Assembly (NCBI GenBank): GCA_018287875.1
Contig: JAGVVL010000001.1
Coordinates: 4,092,001 to 4,156,000, forward strand
Length of the DNA stretch: 64,000 nucleotides
Direction: 5' to 3'
Source: Nigrospora sphaerica
Lineage: Eukaryota; Ascomycota; Sordariomycetes; Amphisphaeriales; Apiosporaceae
The notes beneath the pieces are model-generated. The model made no database searches and was not told the origin of the DNA. It saw nothing but the letters and a program-made list of their open reading frames with translations. The translations under genes and the position numbers were made by a program. Positions 45,159 to 55,928 of this stretch are shown here, piece by piece (the stretch's first letter is position 1; the number at the start of each line of letters is the position of its first letter).

Positions 45159-45878
45159 GTGCACTTGACTCCCTCAGAGGGCGGCTTCCATGTTTCCCCT
45201 GCTTACCCCTACCGTGTCGTGTTAAGACTGACCACGGCCGAAGTCACCCGTACCGATACCATCATTGCCAGCGTGCTGGGTTCCGTCACCTTCGTCGTTA
45301 TCATCGTTTTGGCCATCTTCTGCGCCAGGCGGCGCGCGAGGCAGAAGGAAAAACGGGCAGCCTTGAACGAAGAGGCAGCAAACAGCGACTATTCCCATGA
45401 GATCTCGTACGGCAGCCAACCTATGCAATACGTGGAGCCGATGCCCGAGCCAGACACCAGTCCCGAGGCGCGAAGACGCGAGAGGCTTGGGAATCTCGGC
45501 GGTGTGCGCGACATCGAGGACACCATCGTCAAGGCCAAAGCCGCAGACCTGGCAAACATGACGGACGGCAGCGCGACCATTCACAGCACTTTGCATGCCG
45601 ATGGCACTGAGTCGCCCGGATGGGAACCCGCCGGCGACGAGCGGAAACTCGCCGCCAGCCCCATGCCCAATACATTTATCGATCGAACATGGATTCCACC
45701 CAAAGAACGGGGAATGGCTGAACTGCCCGGCGGCGTTGCCAGGGCCGGCATCATCAGCCGTGATGGGTCACTGTACCGCGGGGAGCTTCCCAACAGCGCA
45801 CACGGAACCGAGAACGACATTTTCGTCACGCCCAGTAGCAGTATCGGTGGTGCACGCCTGGCCGGGTTGCCGACTTGA
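45159..45878 (+). CDS. Single-pass membrane protein, 5' end unresolved
   Basis: Family unknown. The open frame ending at 45878 codes a transmembrane helix (DTIIASVLGSVTFVVIIVLA followed by IFC), an immediate stop-transfer cluster (ARRRARQKEKR) and a cytoplasmic tail of about 170 residues. The tail has acidic and Ser/Pro stretches, a WIPPKERGMAELPGG motif and an SRDGSLYRGELPN segment. The frame has no ATG: it opens at a GTG near 45159, so an upstream exon carrying a signal peptide and ectodomain is expected. A possible acceptor follows GACTGACC near 45227-45242. An ATG in another frame at 45152 could belong to the first exon. The layout is that of a type I fungal surface sensor, but no WSC or other Cys-rich ectodomain is visible upstream, so the gene could also be 5'-truncated. 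Confidence 0.6.
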   Translation: MHLTPSEGGFHVSPAYPYRVVLRLTTAEVTRTDTIIASVLGSVTFVVIIVLAIFCARRRARQKEKRAALNEEAANSDYSHEISYGSQPMQYVEPMPEPDTSPEARRRERLGNLGGVRDIEDTIVKAKAADLANMTDGSATIHSTLHADGTESPGWEPAGDERKLAASPMPNTFIDRTWIPPKERGMAELPGGVARAGIISRDGSLYRGELPNSAHGTENDIFVTPSSSIGGARLAGLPT

Positions 45879-46840
45879 ACCGACATGTGAGGCTCCACGA
45901 TACATTTGCTTTGGCCGATGTGAGAAGGAATCTATCGAATACCCCGGACCACTCCTCGGCCTCGCCTCGTGGCGTCACGGCCTGGCTAAGACGCATGAGG
46001 TTGCGCGGCATGCCGACCCCAGCGGTTCACCATGGTCTCCGGAATAGCATGGTCCAAAGGATGGAGCGTCCTCGGGACCCCACACCAACACACGTGCTAC
46101 GAGAACGCCTAGCATTCCGCTGTCGTCTCGGCATGTGTGCAAAGGCGCCGAGGTCAGCAGCTGGCCGGTCCGACGGTGAAAGGCTGCGCCTCTAACCAAC
46201 ACCACACGCCGTCCCTGCTTTTGGCTGGACGAAGATCTATGCGAGTTGCTTATACTATGTATCGGATAACCAGAGCATATGGGAAGGCGTAAAAGATGAA
46301 GGAGCTCGAGGCGGGATGTCGATTCACGCTACTGTGGCTGTAGGAACGCGTAAGGCACAAGCATAAAGCTGCTATATACGATCAGGTAGCTGGTATGCCA
46401 TTCAGCACTTGGAGACCTACGATGTTACATTCATTCCACGCATATAGAGCAACACGGTGTCGATGCAGCATGAGGGTGAGTGGCGTACCGCTACGGGCGG
46501 AATATCGCCCGGCCTCTCCCAGGACGATTCGACGAGACCATGCCACAGTACGCCGTCTTAGAAGTACCCGAATGTGCTTGAGCCAGCTAGGGGTTGATAC
46601 CAAGCCCATCGTCAGGAGTCCTGGCTACTTTCCGCGCTGCCGTGATCTGTGTTTGTTCATCAGGGGCCTTCCTCCAAATCCATCTGACGAGAGGGTTTCT
46701 TTCGGATTGAAAGAAAGGTACATATCTCAACAATAAATATCCATGGCTTTTATCATCGCTGAAGTCTGTGCCAGGCGAACAAGGAGACATAAAATAGACA
46801 CGCCATTGTATGGACGATGCCGATAAACGGCGAGAAGGGC
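45879..46840. other. Intergenic region
   Basis: No gene supported; small ORFs only. Composition becomes AT-richer toward the tRNA gene. Confidence 0.5.
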
Positions 46841-46845
46841 AAAAA
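46841..46845 (-). terminator. RNA polymerase III terminator of initiator tRNA
   Basis: A T5 run on the minus strand, eight bases past the end of the tRNA-Met gene. Confidence 0.75.
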
Positions 46846-46853
46846 TAACAACC

Positions 46854-46925
46854 TAGCATCTCTTGGTTTCGATCCAAGGACCTCCGGGTTATGAGCCCGG
46901 CGCGCTTCCGCTGCGCCAAGATGCT
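46854..46925 (-). tRNA. Initiator tRNA-Met (CAT)
   Basis: This is a 72-nt intronless gene that folds perfectly. The acceptor stem AGCATCT/AGATGCT makes seven pairs, with discriminator A. The D stem is GCGC/GCGC, and the anticodon stem CCGGG/CCCGG closes a CTCATAA loop with anticodon CAT. The T stem CTTGG/CCAAG closes an ATCGAAA loop. The A1:U72 pair, A54 and A60 in the T loop, and the run of G:C pairs in the anticodon stem are hallmarks of the eukaryotic initiator, so it starts protein synthesis rather than inserting internal Met. Confidence 0.96.
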
Positions 46926-47738
46926 TTCCTTGGTTGGTGACAGGAGACAAGTTATTTCCAAATATAATGAATCTCGACACAAAGTGCGGTCGGCGCGCTG
47001 TTTCGATGCTCGTATGGCTCTTGGTCCACTCTAAAACCTATTCTACGTTTCGCGGCATCGCAACACTAATGGCGCGTGTATGGACCTGCCCGGACCCTTT
47101 GTCATGGCATGCTAATGGACGTGACACTCTTCCGACCTTTACTTTCGTTGTGACTGCCCGTTCATGTGTGTGCTGTAAGCGGACAGTGGTGAGGAGCAAG
47201 AGTCTCTGGACGTTGAAATATTTTGGGCCTCAGTGTTTGGAACCGTTTAGAAGGATACGAAACTATCGAAACTGTATGCCGGCAGCGGCCGCGTACATGT
47301 TTCCACGGCGAACCGTCCGGCGGCGTCGCTCACTGGATAGGACCAACTCTTCTTGGCTGTGCCAAGACTACGCCAATAAGCCAAATCTCGACGGCCGAAA
47401 GAACCGCCTCTCCCTGACTCATCACTGTCCCTGCTTTAACATAACGGGCTTCAATGCCCCAACCGCCTTGGCCACCACGTCCGTGGGGGGTGCCAGTATG
47501 TCCTGAGTACCTATAGGAGTAGTGGACCTGTTTCTAGCATCTCCCCACTCAACGTTATGTAACCCACGGTACAAGAGCCCGCGAGGCGTATACGCCCACA
47601 ATCCACTCCTCGTCTACTACCAACTTACCTATGCCAAACTCAACACATCAGCTTTAGCCACCATCTCCCCACTTAGAGAGCCAAAAAAAAACCACCTACC
47701 TAATTCGAGATAAGCGATTTGATTTTCAACAATGAAAG
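46926..47738. other. Spacer between two divergent tRNA genes
   Basis: The 190-codon plus-strand ORF here (46934-47506) has no protein-like features and overlaps the tRNA flank. Nothing else is supported. Confidence 0.5.
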
Positions 47739-47856
47739 GGCAAGATGGCCGAGCGGTCTAAGGCGCTACGTTCAGGTCGCATTGGTTCCTAGTGACTAAT
47801 TCGAAATGAGCATCGTAGTCTCGCAAGAGGCGTGGGTTCGAATCCCACTCTTGTCA
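47739..47856 (+). tRNA. tRNA-Leu (CAG) with 36-nt intron
   Basis: The acceptor is GGCAAGA/TCTTGTC with discriminator A (the second pair is a G-U wobble). The D arm is TGGCCGAGCGGTCTAAGGC, typical of Leu. The anticodon stem is CTACG/CGTAG, with CAG at 47773-47775. The intron, 47777-47812, sits one base 3' of the anticodon, the canonical position. The long variable arm is followed by a GTTCGAATC T loop region. A T5 run at 47885-47889 should terminate transcription. Confidence 0.95.
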
Positions 47857-48368
47857 GCAAATCTCAAAGATTTACTTTGAATCATTTTTGTCTCCGGGCT
47901 TTTATGGCGGTACTTCAGTCTATTGCGGCTGTATCGGTGGTAGAGTTGTACGGGTCGGGTTGTTTAACCGTTCTTGAACTCTCACTCACCCTTGTCATAA
48001 GTCTTGCTATGAGTTCTGCTATGAATTCGTTCTATTTCCCTTGTTGGACCTTTCTTTTTCCCACATGGCCGTAATTTCCATATTACGTCCTCTTGCTTTC
48101 AAATGATAATCGTTACAAGGGGAAGGAAGGCCGTTCGCCGGTCTAGTCTACTTGGCTGAATATCATAGTAGCATGGGCATTCCTTACAGGCTTGTCTTTG
48201 ACAAGCGGCATGTAAATCCATGGTAGGCCGGTTCGCGCGTGAAGGCCTGTAGTAGAGCGTGAACGGGTATCTCTATTCGTGGGCCCACAGGACCGTCTAT
48301 GCTAAGGAATCATCAAGGTGCTCATGCGTGTGTGTCCGCGCTCTAAAAACCGTCCTCACCGAGACGCT
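47857..48368. other. Spacer
   Basis: Contains the T5 pol III terminator at 47885-47889. The rest, up to the stop of the next minus-strand gene, shows no supported gene. Confidence 0.5.
47885..47889 (+). terminator. RNA polymerase III terminator of tRNA-Leu
   Basis: A T5 run 29 bases after the tRNA end; no earlier run of four or more T lies between. Confidence 0.65.
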
Positions 48369-49397
48369 CTACATCTCGTCGCTGTTGTTGCTGTCCGATT
48401 CGCTGGCCACGCGGCCCTCCTGGCGGAGCTGGCCCTTGCCCTTCTTGGCCTTGCCCTTGCCGCCCTTGCCACGCAGGTATTCGGGAACCTCGTTATGGAC
48501 CTGGCCATCTTCGAACAGCAGGCCGACGTCCTGACGGCGGCCGACGACTTTCCTCCAGAGGTGTTTGGGCACCTCGTCCGAGGTCACGATGCTGCCAGAG
48601 GCCGTGAGCTTCCAAGTTATCCCGGGCGCCTGTTCCATGGCGGTGCCGAGATGCACCCAGATGCTCACGTCGGCATCACTGTGGCGGGCCGCGGCGGGCT
48701 CCCCCTCCTCGGCCGCCGTGTTCAGGGGGCAGAAGGAAGCGTAAGCCGCACCCTCGGCGCGCTTGATCCCGCCGAAGGCTAATATTCGAGGGTAGGCCTG
48801 ATACGTTGTCTCGTAGACGACGTACTCAGGCAGGTCCTCCGACTCAGAGGTCAGAGGGACGCCCTCAAGGGCTGCGAGCTGCAGACTGTCCCGCTTGGCG
48901 TTCTGGCGGGCCTGGTAGCTCTCGGCCCTCTCGGCGTCCGAGTCGGGCTTCTGGCGCAGAGTGAAGCGGGCCCGAGGCGAGGCGGCGGCGCTCTGGACAC
49001 CCGCCAAGTCGACGCGGAGCTCGACCAGGTTGGAGTGCAGGAGCTACGGCACACCACGTTAGTTCCTCCCTATCGGGACAGGGGGTTCGAGGGAACTGAC
49101 AAGGTTCGAGACAGTGACCCAGCCCTCGGCGTCAGAGACGACGTAGGTGTTCTCCTCATCGCCGGACTCGACCTCGTCTTCCTTGATGGCGCGCTTGAGG
49201 AGGAAGGAGATGGCCTTGGCAGTGGACACATCAGCGTCGTCGACGACGCTGTAGGCACGGCCCTTGGCACTCTTGCCCTTCAGACTCATGCCGCGGCTGC
49301 GGCCATGGCGGGGGGCATGCTGGGTCAGAGCACTGGCGGGGAGGATACCCCCGTTCTGGTTGATGGTCGAGAGAGGGATGAGGACTGCGGCAGCCAT
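48369..49397 (-). CDS. Tpt1/KptA-like protein with altered second half
   Basis: Two exons, 49101-49397 and 48369-49043, flank a 57-bp intron (GTCAGT, an ACTAACG branch site, CGTAG), phase 0, giving 323 residues. The N-terminal half fits the winged-helix module of RNA 2'-phosphotransferases (Tpt1/KptA). It has a helix AISFLLKRAIKE, then DAEGWVTVSNLL and, after the junction, VQSA and RARFTLRQKP, matching the family's GWVxVxxLL ... KxRFxL pattern. The second half starts YETTYQAYPRILAFGGIKRA. That resembles the family's HGT...IxxxGLxxMxR segment, but the His and the catalytic Arg set are not obvious, so activity in removing tRNA splice-junction phosphate is doubtful. The C-terminus is Lys/Gly-rich then acidic (SESDSNNSDEM). 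The start at 49397 has a GCCATGG-like context on the reverse strand. It may be a fungal paralog of Tpt1 with another role. Confidence 0.72.
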
Positions 49398-51379
49398 GGT
49401 AGGTTAAGGTGAAAGAAGTGGACTACCTGTAGTCCCGGTGAAAAAAAGAATGGAGCGTGGTGGATGGTCTGGTAAGCGGTGTTTGGGTGCTGATGCTGCA
49501 GAGACGGGCCAGGACAGACAAGCCGCGCAGAGCGTACGCAGCGCCTTATAGTCAAGACGGCCGACGAAGGGGGTGATACAAGATGCAGGGAGTCGGCCGC
49601 CCTGGCACATGGCACATGCCGCAGCCTTCCATTCCGGCACGCCTATGTTGACCGCTCGAGCAGCGGTCAGGGACACAGGACCAGTCAGACGAGCCAGTTA
49701 GTCATACAGCGTAGCGTCGACTCCGTGTGCCTGCCCGTTGGGCCAGCCTAGGTTGGGCCGTGAGGCTGGATGGGCCAGGGAGAGGGGGAGAGAGAGAGAG
49801 AGAGAGAGAGCACGCCCTGGCGAGTCGATGGTATGCGTCGTCCCGACTCTGGGGGTATCGAGGGTCAGACGGACAAGCAACCGTCACTGGCCTGCGGTCC
49901 GGCCCCCCCGCTCCGCCCTGCAGGTCACGCATAGCGACGCCCTATCGGACGGGGTCTGGGGCCCCCGGCTTGCGGCAGGTGAAGCACGCACTGCTTCGCA
50001 ACCCGAGCACCGCCAAGGCGCGCCTTGGACGACCGCGCCAGACCGCTTTCTCGCCGGGTGCGCTGCGCCCGCGCCCACGGGATCGGAGGGGTCCATTCCC
50101 AGGGCATACCATGGGATGGACGGCACATACCTTGGGGGTGGTGTTGGGTAGAAGGCCCACGCGAGGCGGCCTTGGGAGCCCTGGAGGGGAAGGCTTCCCC
50201 GTTACTACCGTGTATTGCGCTAATGGGCCGCGCCTGGCGCGACCTCACGTTAGACAGCCTTGAAATAGTAGTAGCACGTGCTATCTACATTACCATGCCC
50301 ACTCCGTCCATATCCCATAGATCCATTATACCTCCAGCTACCAGCGCCTATCAGGAAGAAGAGGTACCTAAGATGGTACCTTTTTGATCCACACGTCCCC
50401 TCTACTATCATCCAGTGCAGTGGACGCGGACTCCTGACCAAGGCACCTGACGCTTGAGAACCCAATGCCACTATCTTCAAGGTAAGGAGCTCTGGCGAGA
50501 GATAAGGTACGAAGTACTTCAGGTATGGCACTACGGACAGCTACATTCGGCTCGTTGCATGCCGCCTAACAAATCCCTCATCACCTTGCCGAGCTGCCCG
50601 CAATCGCGAGGGGAAATCCAAGGCCTGACTCTCGTCACGAAGTTGGGGATTCGAGGCGTACAGATCCATCCGTATCCTGAATAGACAGACTCGCGCGATC
50701 CGAAAGACCGACGTTGAGTCACGGCCATGATATCACCATCTTCGTGCACACCACACAGCAGCGGGGCCGACGCTGGTCGCTCCCTGCTTGTCACGTTCGT
50801 CGCGCCTTCCGTCGTCCAAGGACATGAGCGAAGCTGTCCGATCTAACGATTGTCAGCCTTCATGACTGCTCCCAGTGGGAGGAGCTGAGAATCCCTGGTC
50901 ACTGGTCCGATCACGGCGCCGTCCACCCATGGCCAAGCTGCTATGCCAAGTGGCGCCAACTGCTGGCAAGCCCGTCACCTTGGAGAACCCCCTCACCGGC
51001 CTCGCCGTGGAGCGCCCTACCCGCCTTGCTTCCCCTTCGCCGCGGCACAATTCATCACCACGAACATCTCAGAACGGCTCAGGCACGGCGTGCTACACAG
51101 CTCTACCACGGGACAGATCGGACCACCCGTCTCGGCTTTCCCGAAACTCTTGGACGGCCTCCCGGGATACCGTCAAGCTAGCAGCAAACCGCATACATCT
51201 TCTGGTAGGCCGCCGTCTGTCGGGCCTCATGGTCCCGTCTGCTCTAGCTCGCAAAGTACGGCCCGTGTGGTGCTGCCGGGCTATCGGGTTCCCAGTTTGA
51301 CGTATGCTGATGCGAGGACACAGCGATATCGTGCTTGGCCTCGTCTCCGCGAACCCTGTGGCATCCCATCACCGCAGGT
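49398..51379. other. Intergenic region between divergent genes
   Basis: No gene is supported. A (GA)n microsatellite lies near 49791-49810 and an AGGTACCTAAGATGGTACCT element near 50362-50381. The ORFs at 50875-51300 and 50943-51482 precede the acetyltransferase, and one may contain its 5' exon, since the coding frame begins just after a CGCAG acceptor-like site. Confidence 0.45.
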
Positions 51380-53251
51380 ATGCCGGCCATCATGGATGAC
51401 CCGGCTAGTCCGACCATATACCGGGTCTCGGGCGCTGCACCTTTCCCGGATCCAAACCATCCGGTGCTACCTCCCGATGTGAAACCGCGCCAGGTGACCC
51501 TGAGGGACCGCCAGACGGTCGCTACCGTGGTGCCATTCGCTTCCAGGGAGGTCGTGCCCCCCACGCTCCTCAAGTACCTCTCGGACCAGTTTGCCAAGGA
51601 GATCGAGGGAGGTGATACCTACCCGATGATTGAACCTATGCCGCTGGAGAAATACGCCGCCTACTGGTTCCAGAACTTTGCCGCCATCATGCTGCTCGGC
51701 GACATCAAATCGCCGTCCGACGTGGTCGAAGGCAAAGACTGGTCAAAAGAGTGTCTCGGCAGCTTCTACATTAAGCCCAACTACCCCGGGCGCAGCTCCC
51801 ACGTCTGCAACGCCGGCTTTCTCGTCACGGATGCTTCGCGCGGCCGCGGTGTCGGCAGGCTCATGGGCGAAAGCTACCTCGACTGGGCCCCCAAGCTGGG
51901 CTACACGTATTCCGTTTTCAACCTGGTTTACGAGACCAATGTGGCTTCTTGCCGTATATGGGACGCCCTGGGGTTCAAGCGCATCGGGCGTGTCAAGGGC
52001 TGCGGGAAGCTCAAGTCGTACCCGGACCGGCTGGTTGATGCCATCATCTACGGACGCGACCTCGTGGGCGAGAACGCCGAGGGGCCGGTGAGTGAAGACC
52101 GTTTCGACAAGATCAAGTTCTACCTCAAGTACGGACGCTATCCCGACGGATCTGACCGTGCCGAGAAAAGCAGGCTCCGGAGCGCAGCGACGCACTATAA
52201 GCTGCTAGACAACGACGTGCTCATGCTCAAGGGCAAGGAGGTCATCAGTGACCCCGGGCAGCAAATGGACATTGCCCGGCGCATACACGAGACCGGCGGC
52301 CATTCAGGTATCAACAAGACCACGGCTGTAATAGCGGAGCGCTACCACTGGAGCCGCATCAAGGAGACGGTTTCCGACGTGATCAGACTGTGTCCTGAGT
52401 GCAAGGAGACGGCCAAGGCTTCCCTGCAAAACCCGTTGGCCGCAGGACGCTCAGAGGAAACCGGCGGCCCAGATAAACCTGAAATATGCAACCCTCCGAT
52501 GGAATTTTCTTCGGCCCTTGTCCCGGATGACGAGATGACGGGTCTCGGCGGCCCCGACAAGAGGATAGAACTTGCCCAGCACACAATGCAGCCCCTTAGT
52601 GCGAACCCAGGCCACTACGCCCACCCCAGTGACATTGCCTCCCTTCTGAATCCCATCCATCCTCTGCAGAGCCCCGGCGATGTCCGCCTAGGGCCCGACG
52701 ACCACATGTTCCAAGATCCGCCCCCCGGCCCGATGCTTCACGCGGCAGCACATGCATCGTCGCAACTGGGCGTGCTGCACGATAGCACAGGGCCCCTGTA
52801 CCACCAGATAGACCCCCAGATTATCACACAATCTCCGCATGCGCATCACCAAGCCTTCGGGCCCTTTGATCATCCCCGTGCGCCGCCGAGGAACCCCCTT
52901 CCAGAGGACGCGACTCTGCCCGGTCAGGAACCGTACGACTCCCATGCGCGCGTCCATCCTGCCCATTCCCACGAAGCCGAATCCTTTCAGGCACTCCTGC
53001 ATGACGCAGGGCCCTTGATTTCGGACGACGGCGGCACATGCGGAGCTTCCCTGGAGCGGGAGCAGGCGTCAGTGGATCGGGACCTAGACATCCTCATCGA
53101 GCACGGGAACGACGATTTCGATATGGATGAAGCGACTTTCGACGGTCTGGCCGGTGTTGATAAAAGAGATCGTCAAAACAATGATGCCGGCGATACTGGC
53201 CGGTCCGCGAAGCGCCGCAACTGGGATTCTGTCGTCTTTGATACGCCCTGA
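51380..53251 (+). CDS. SPT10: Spt10-type GNAT acetyltransferase with integrase-like zinc module
   Basis: In yeast, Spt10 binds histone-gene upstream elements and supports histone H3 K56-linked activation; I infer the same nuclear role. The CDS from 51380 codes 623 residues. A second Met is at 51392, and an ACCGCAG just before 51380 leaves room for an upstream exon. Residues about 45-235 form the GNAT domain: the acetyl-CoA loop is SRGRGVGRLM (about 153-162), followed by NVASCRIWDALGFKRIGRV. Next comes an H2C2 zinc module like that of retroviral/Ty integrases: His303, His308, Cys338 and Cys341 (RIHETGGHSG ... RLCPEC). Yeast Spt10 uses this module for sequence-specific DNA binding. The remaining 280 residues are disordered, with His-rich stretches and a strongly acidic-aromatic patch near the end (NDDFDMDEATFDGL), followed by a basic SAKRRNW. 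Nothing looks broken. Confidence 0.9.
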   Translation: MPAIMDDPASPTIYRVSGAAPFPDPNHPVLPPDVKPRQVTLRDRQTVATVVPFASREVVPPTLLKYLSDQFAKEIEGGDTYPMIEPMPLEKYAAYWFQNFAAIMLLGDIKSPSDVVEGKDWSKECLGSFYIKPNYPGRSSHVCNAGFLVTDASRGRGVGRLMGESYLDWAPKLGYTYSVFNLVYETNVASCRIWDALGFKRIGRVKGCGKLKSYPDRLVDAIIYGRDLVGENAEGPVSEDRFDKIKFYLKYGRYPDGSDRAEKSRLRSAATHYKLLDNDVLMLKGKEVISDPGQQMDIARRIHETGGHSGINKTTAVIAERYHWSRIKETVSDVIRLCPECKETAKASLQNPLAAGRSEETGGPDKPEICNPPMEFSSALVPDDEMTGLGGPDKRIELAQHTMQPLSANPGHYAHPSDIASLLNPIHPLQSPGDVRLGPDDHMFQDPPPGPMLHAAAHASSQLGVLHDSTGPLYHQIDPQIITQSPHAHHQAFGPFDHPRAPPRNPLPEDATLPGQEPYDSHARVHPAHSHEAESFQALLHDAGPLISDDGGTCGASLEREQASVDRDLDILIEHGNDDFDMDEATFDGLAGVDKRDRQNNDAGDTGRSAKRRNWDSVVFDTP

Positions 53252-55928
53252 TGGGTTGAGCGAGTCGAATTATCCGGTCTGATGACGAGACCTGGCGGCC
53301 GAGTTGCACCTTGCCACCGCTGTGTGTGGTATGGCCCCATGCTTCCGACACCAAGGGCGAACTTGGGCAATCCGTGGGAGCAGACAGCCTAGTTGCGGGC
53401 GCACTGTCGCCGCGCCACGCTGTGTGGCTTTTGGGCGCAGCCAACTTTGCAAGTGAGCATTCATGACCAGATCAAGGGTGAGATCACCAGAACATACGAT
53501 CCACCCATCCACTTGCCTGGCGAGCTGATAGCTTAGACGTGGCAGCGACTGGAACGATCTTGTCCCCCTTGCCCCCGTCCTGTATGCAGAGGCGTCTTAT
53601 CCGGCTTGTTGCGACAGGCGCATGTCAGCGTCCAGTACTGGCCCCATCGGCTCTGGCGACCGAGGCCGCGAAACCCCGTCGTCATGGTCCCGTAATAGAC
53701 GGGATCCTGGCCTCGAGAGAGGAGGGCAAGGCTCGGGTGGGTGATAGAACGTGGTGATGTCGTCGAGAGACTGGCTGCTTGGCGTCATCGGCGTTTTCTC
53801 GGTACCGTTCTCTTCTTCAAGGAAGAGGAGCGCCTTGGATGCGAGTCGATTCGGCCCGTGGGACAGGTCTTCAGCTTGCCCCGGCGTTGCTTTCTCGATT
53901 CCCTCACCGTGCCGCCCAATTCCAGCTTTTGCCGGGCCTAGATGCACGTCTTCCAGACGACTCGACCCACAGCCTTGCCAAACCCTATGCATGCAATCCC
54001 CTCACCCAGTGTCTGTGGCGACAGATTTCATCTTGACCTGGGCAAGCCACATGGCCGACTTATATAGCGAGCCCTGCGTAGCCACAACGATTCGCGGCAT
54101 GTCGGCGTGCATCACGTTTCCCCGCAGACGATGGTTTCGACCCGAGCGTACCTGTCATGCGTATCGAGCGGATAGTTCCTCGGAAGCCGGCGACTCAGGA
54201 AGCACATGACCAATATGAGGACAGTCGGAACGCCATGACTCCTCCTTTTCACGCATTATGGTTACGTGGGAGCTCGAGAGTTGTGGCTCTCTTCTCGACT
54301 TCGAGTGAGCCCCCCTGGGGTGTCTGGATACCGGATCTCATCACGAAACCTGTACCGGTTGCCACACCTACTGCCAGAGTCTTGCGTCGATGTATGTATG
54401 AAGCGAAACAGAGGGTTCAAAGAAAAACCACAATGAAAAATGAAGCTGAACACCAGGCTGCAATTCTACTGGAGCCGCATTTGTTGATAGCCCCCAGAAT
54501 TGATCAACGGACCGGGGGGTGGCGACTGGCAGTCGCCGAATTCGGGCAATCCCAACCTTTTGCTATTGACTTTGGTGGTATACATCATCATTGTCGCGTC
54601 TTCCGGGATTAGGCGGTCGTTTCTGCCTCTGCTCTTATGCTGATGCGGGGATAAGCTTGCACGTCCGTGTTCGCCACTGGTTCCGATGCTCCACCGAAAG
54701 CTAGAGGACCTTCGTTCTTGTCACCCCTATCGCCCACGTACAAATGCAGTTGTCCTGTTCTCATCTGTTACCGCGGTCCATGTGGTCGACGGGGGTGGAG
54801 GGGAGCGAGGTTGACGCGCTGGCTTGACAGGCTTGATATGGGCAAGACAGACGACGAGGCAACGACGCCCGATAGGGGCAGGAAAAATCCCAGCTGGGCG
54901 CTTCGCAGCCCCTATGGCCATTCGAGCAGGTTCTACTGGCAATGGCGGCTCAGCAACTAATGAACTCTCGGCGACGTCGCGTCTTGACCGGCGGCATCGG
55001 GGCACCGGGCACATCGTTAGAGGGGAGAGGAGAATGGCTCCGCGGAGATTGCTGGAAAAAAAAAACTCGATTTCGCGGAAGGGCGGATGAGGGAATCAGA
55101 AGAGCGACGAAACAAACACCATATGCGCAGCAGAGTCCAAGATTTACCCCGAAACTGACGGTTGGCCGTCTACGATTTGTTAACGAAGGGTGGTCGTCAA
55201 AGCAAAGGAAAGTTGTGAGAGATCCCCCCTTTCTCACGCTTTCGTGTTCACGGCGGGGCCAAAGAACTAAGCATTTGTGTATATTCCGTCGAAAAAGGAT
55301 GGGCAATGATGCTTACTATTGCCCCTCGCCATCTTCGGTTCAACAGACCCGGGGTTCCGGAGATGAAATCAAGCGGCAACCGTCTTGCAAATTATTATGC
55401 ACTTGGGAGGTCTAAGCCGTGCGGGAGTAGTCCAGTCAGCCCCTCCTCCAATTCCTGACCGAGGTCGGTATTCGGACGCCGTGGCACTTAGGAGTCATTC
55501 GTCACGCAAAAGGACGAAGGCGACGACTTGTAGCACGCGCAAATGGGTTGAGAATCGAGGTCATGTGTATAAGGATGCTCACTAAATACCTAAGAAGAAG
55601 AAAAAGGGCTAAACTATGAGACGCTGCCATGACGCAGTCTGCAGATCAAAACGCCGGAAGCAAATCCCTTTGACGAACCCTGCCGAAACCAGAAACGCCT
55701 TGGGGCTATGATGCGATTTGGTGCAAGAGTTGAGGAAGGGTTCGTTTCGTGAAATTAGGAGGAAGAGGGGGAAGGGACAAGGAGGAAGTCGAAGGGGGAA
55801 GTGTGAGAATAACGTAAGCATGGAGGAAAAGGGGGGGTGTGAAATAGGAGAGGCCAAGGTATCGGTGGCGGGGGGGCCCAGGAGGAGAGTAGGGGGTTTG
55901 TCGGCGTGCGTGCTTTGCGTGTAGGGCA
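53252..55928. other. Intergenic region between convergent genes
   Basis: 2.7 kb without a supported gene. The ORFs of up to 157 codons (53597-53992, 54157-54612 and 54942-55415) show no recognisable features. Confidence 0.45.

Noticed and set aside
46934..47506. 190-codon plus-strand ORF between the tRNA genes
   Set aside because: Cys/Arg/Trp-rich random-looking composition and overlap with the tRNA 5' flank.
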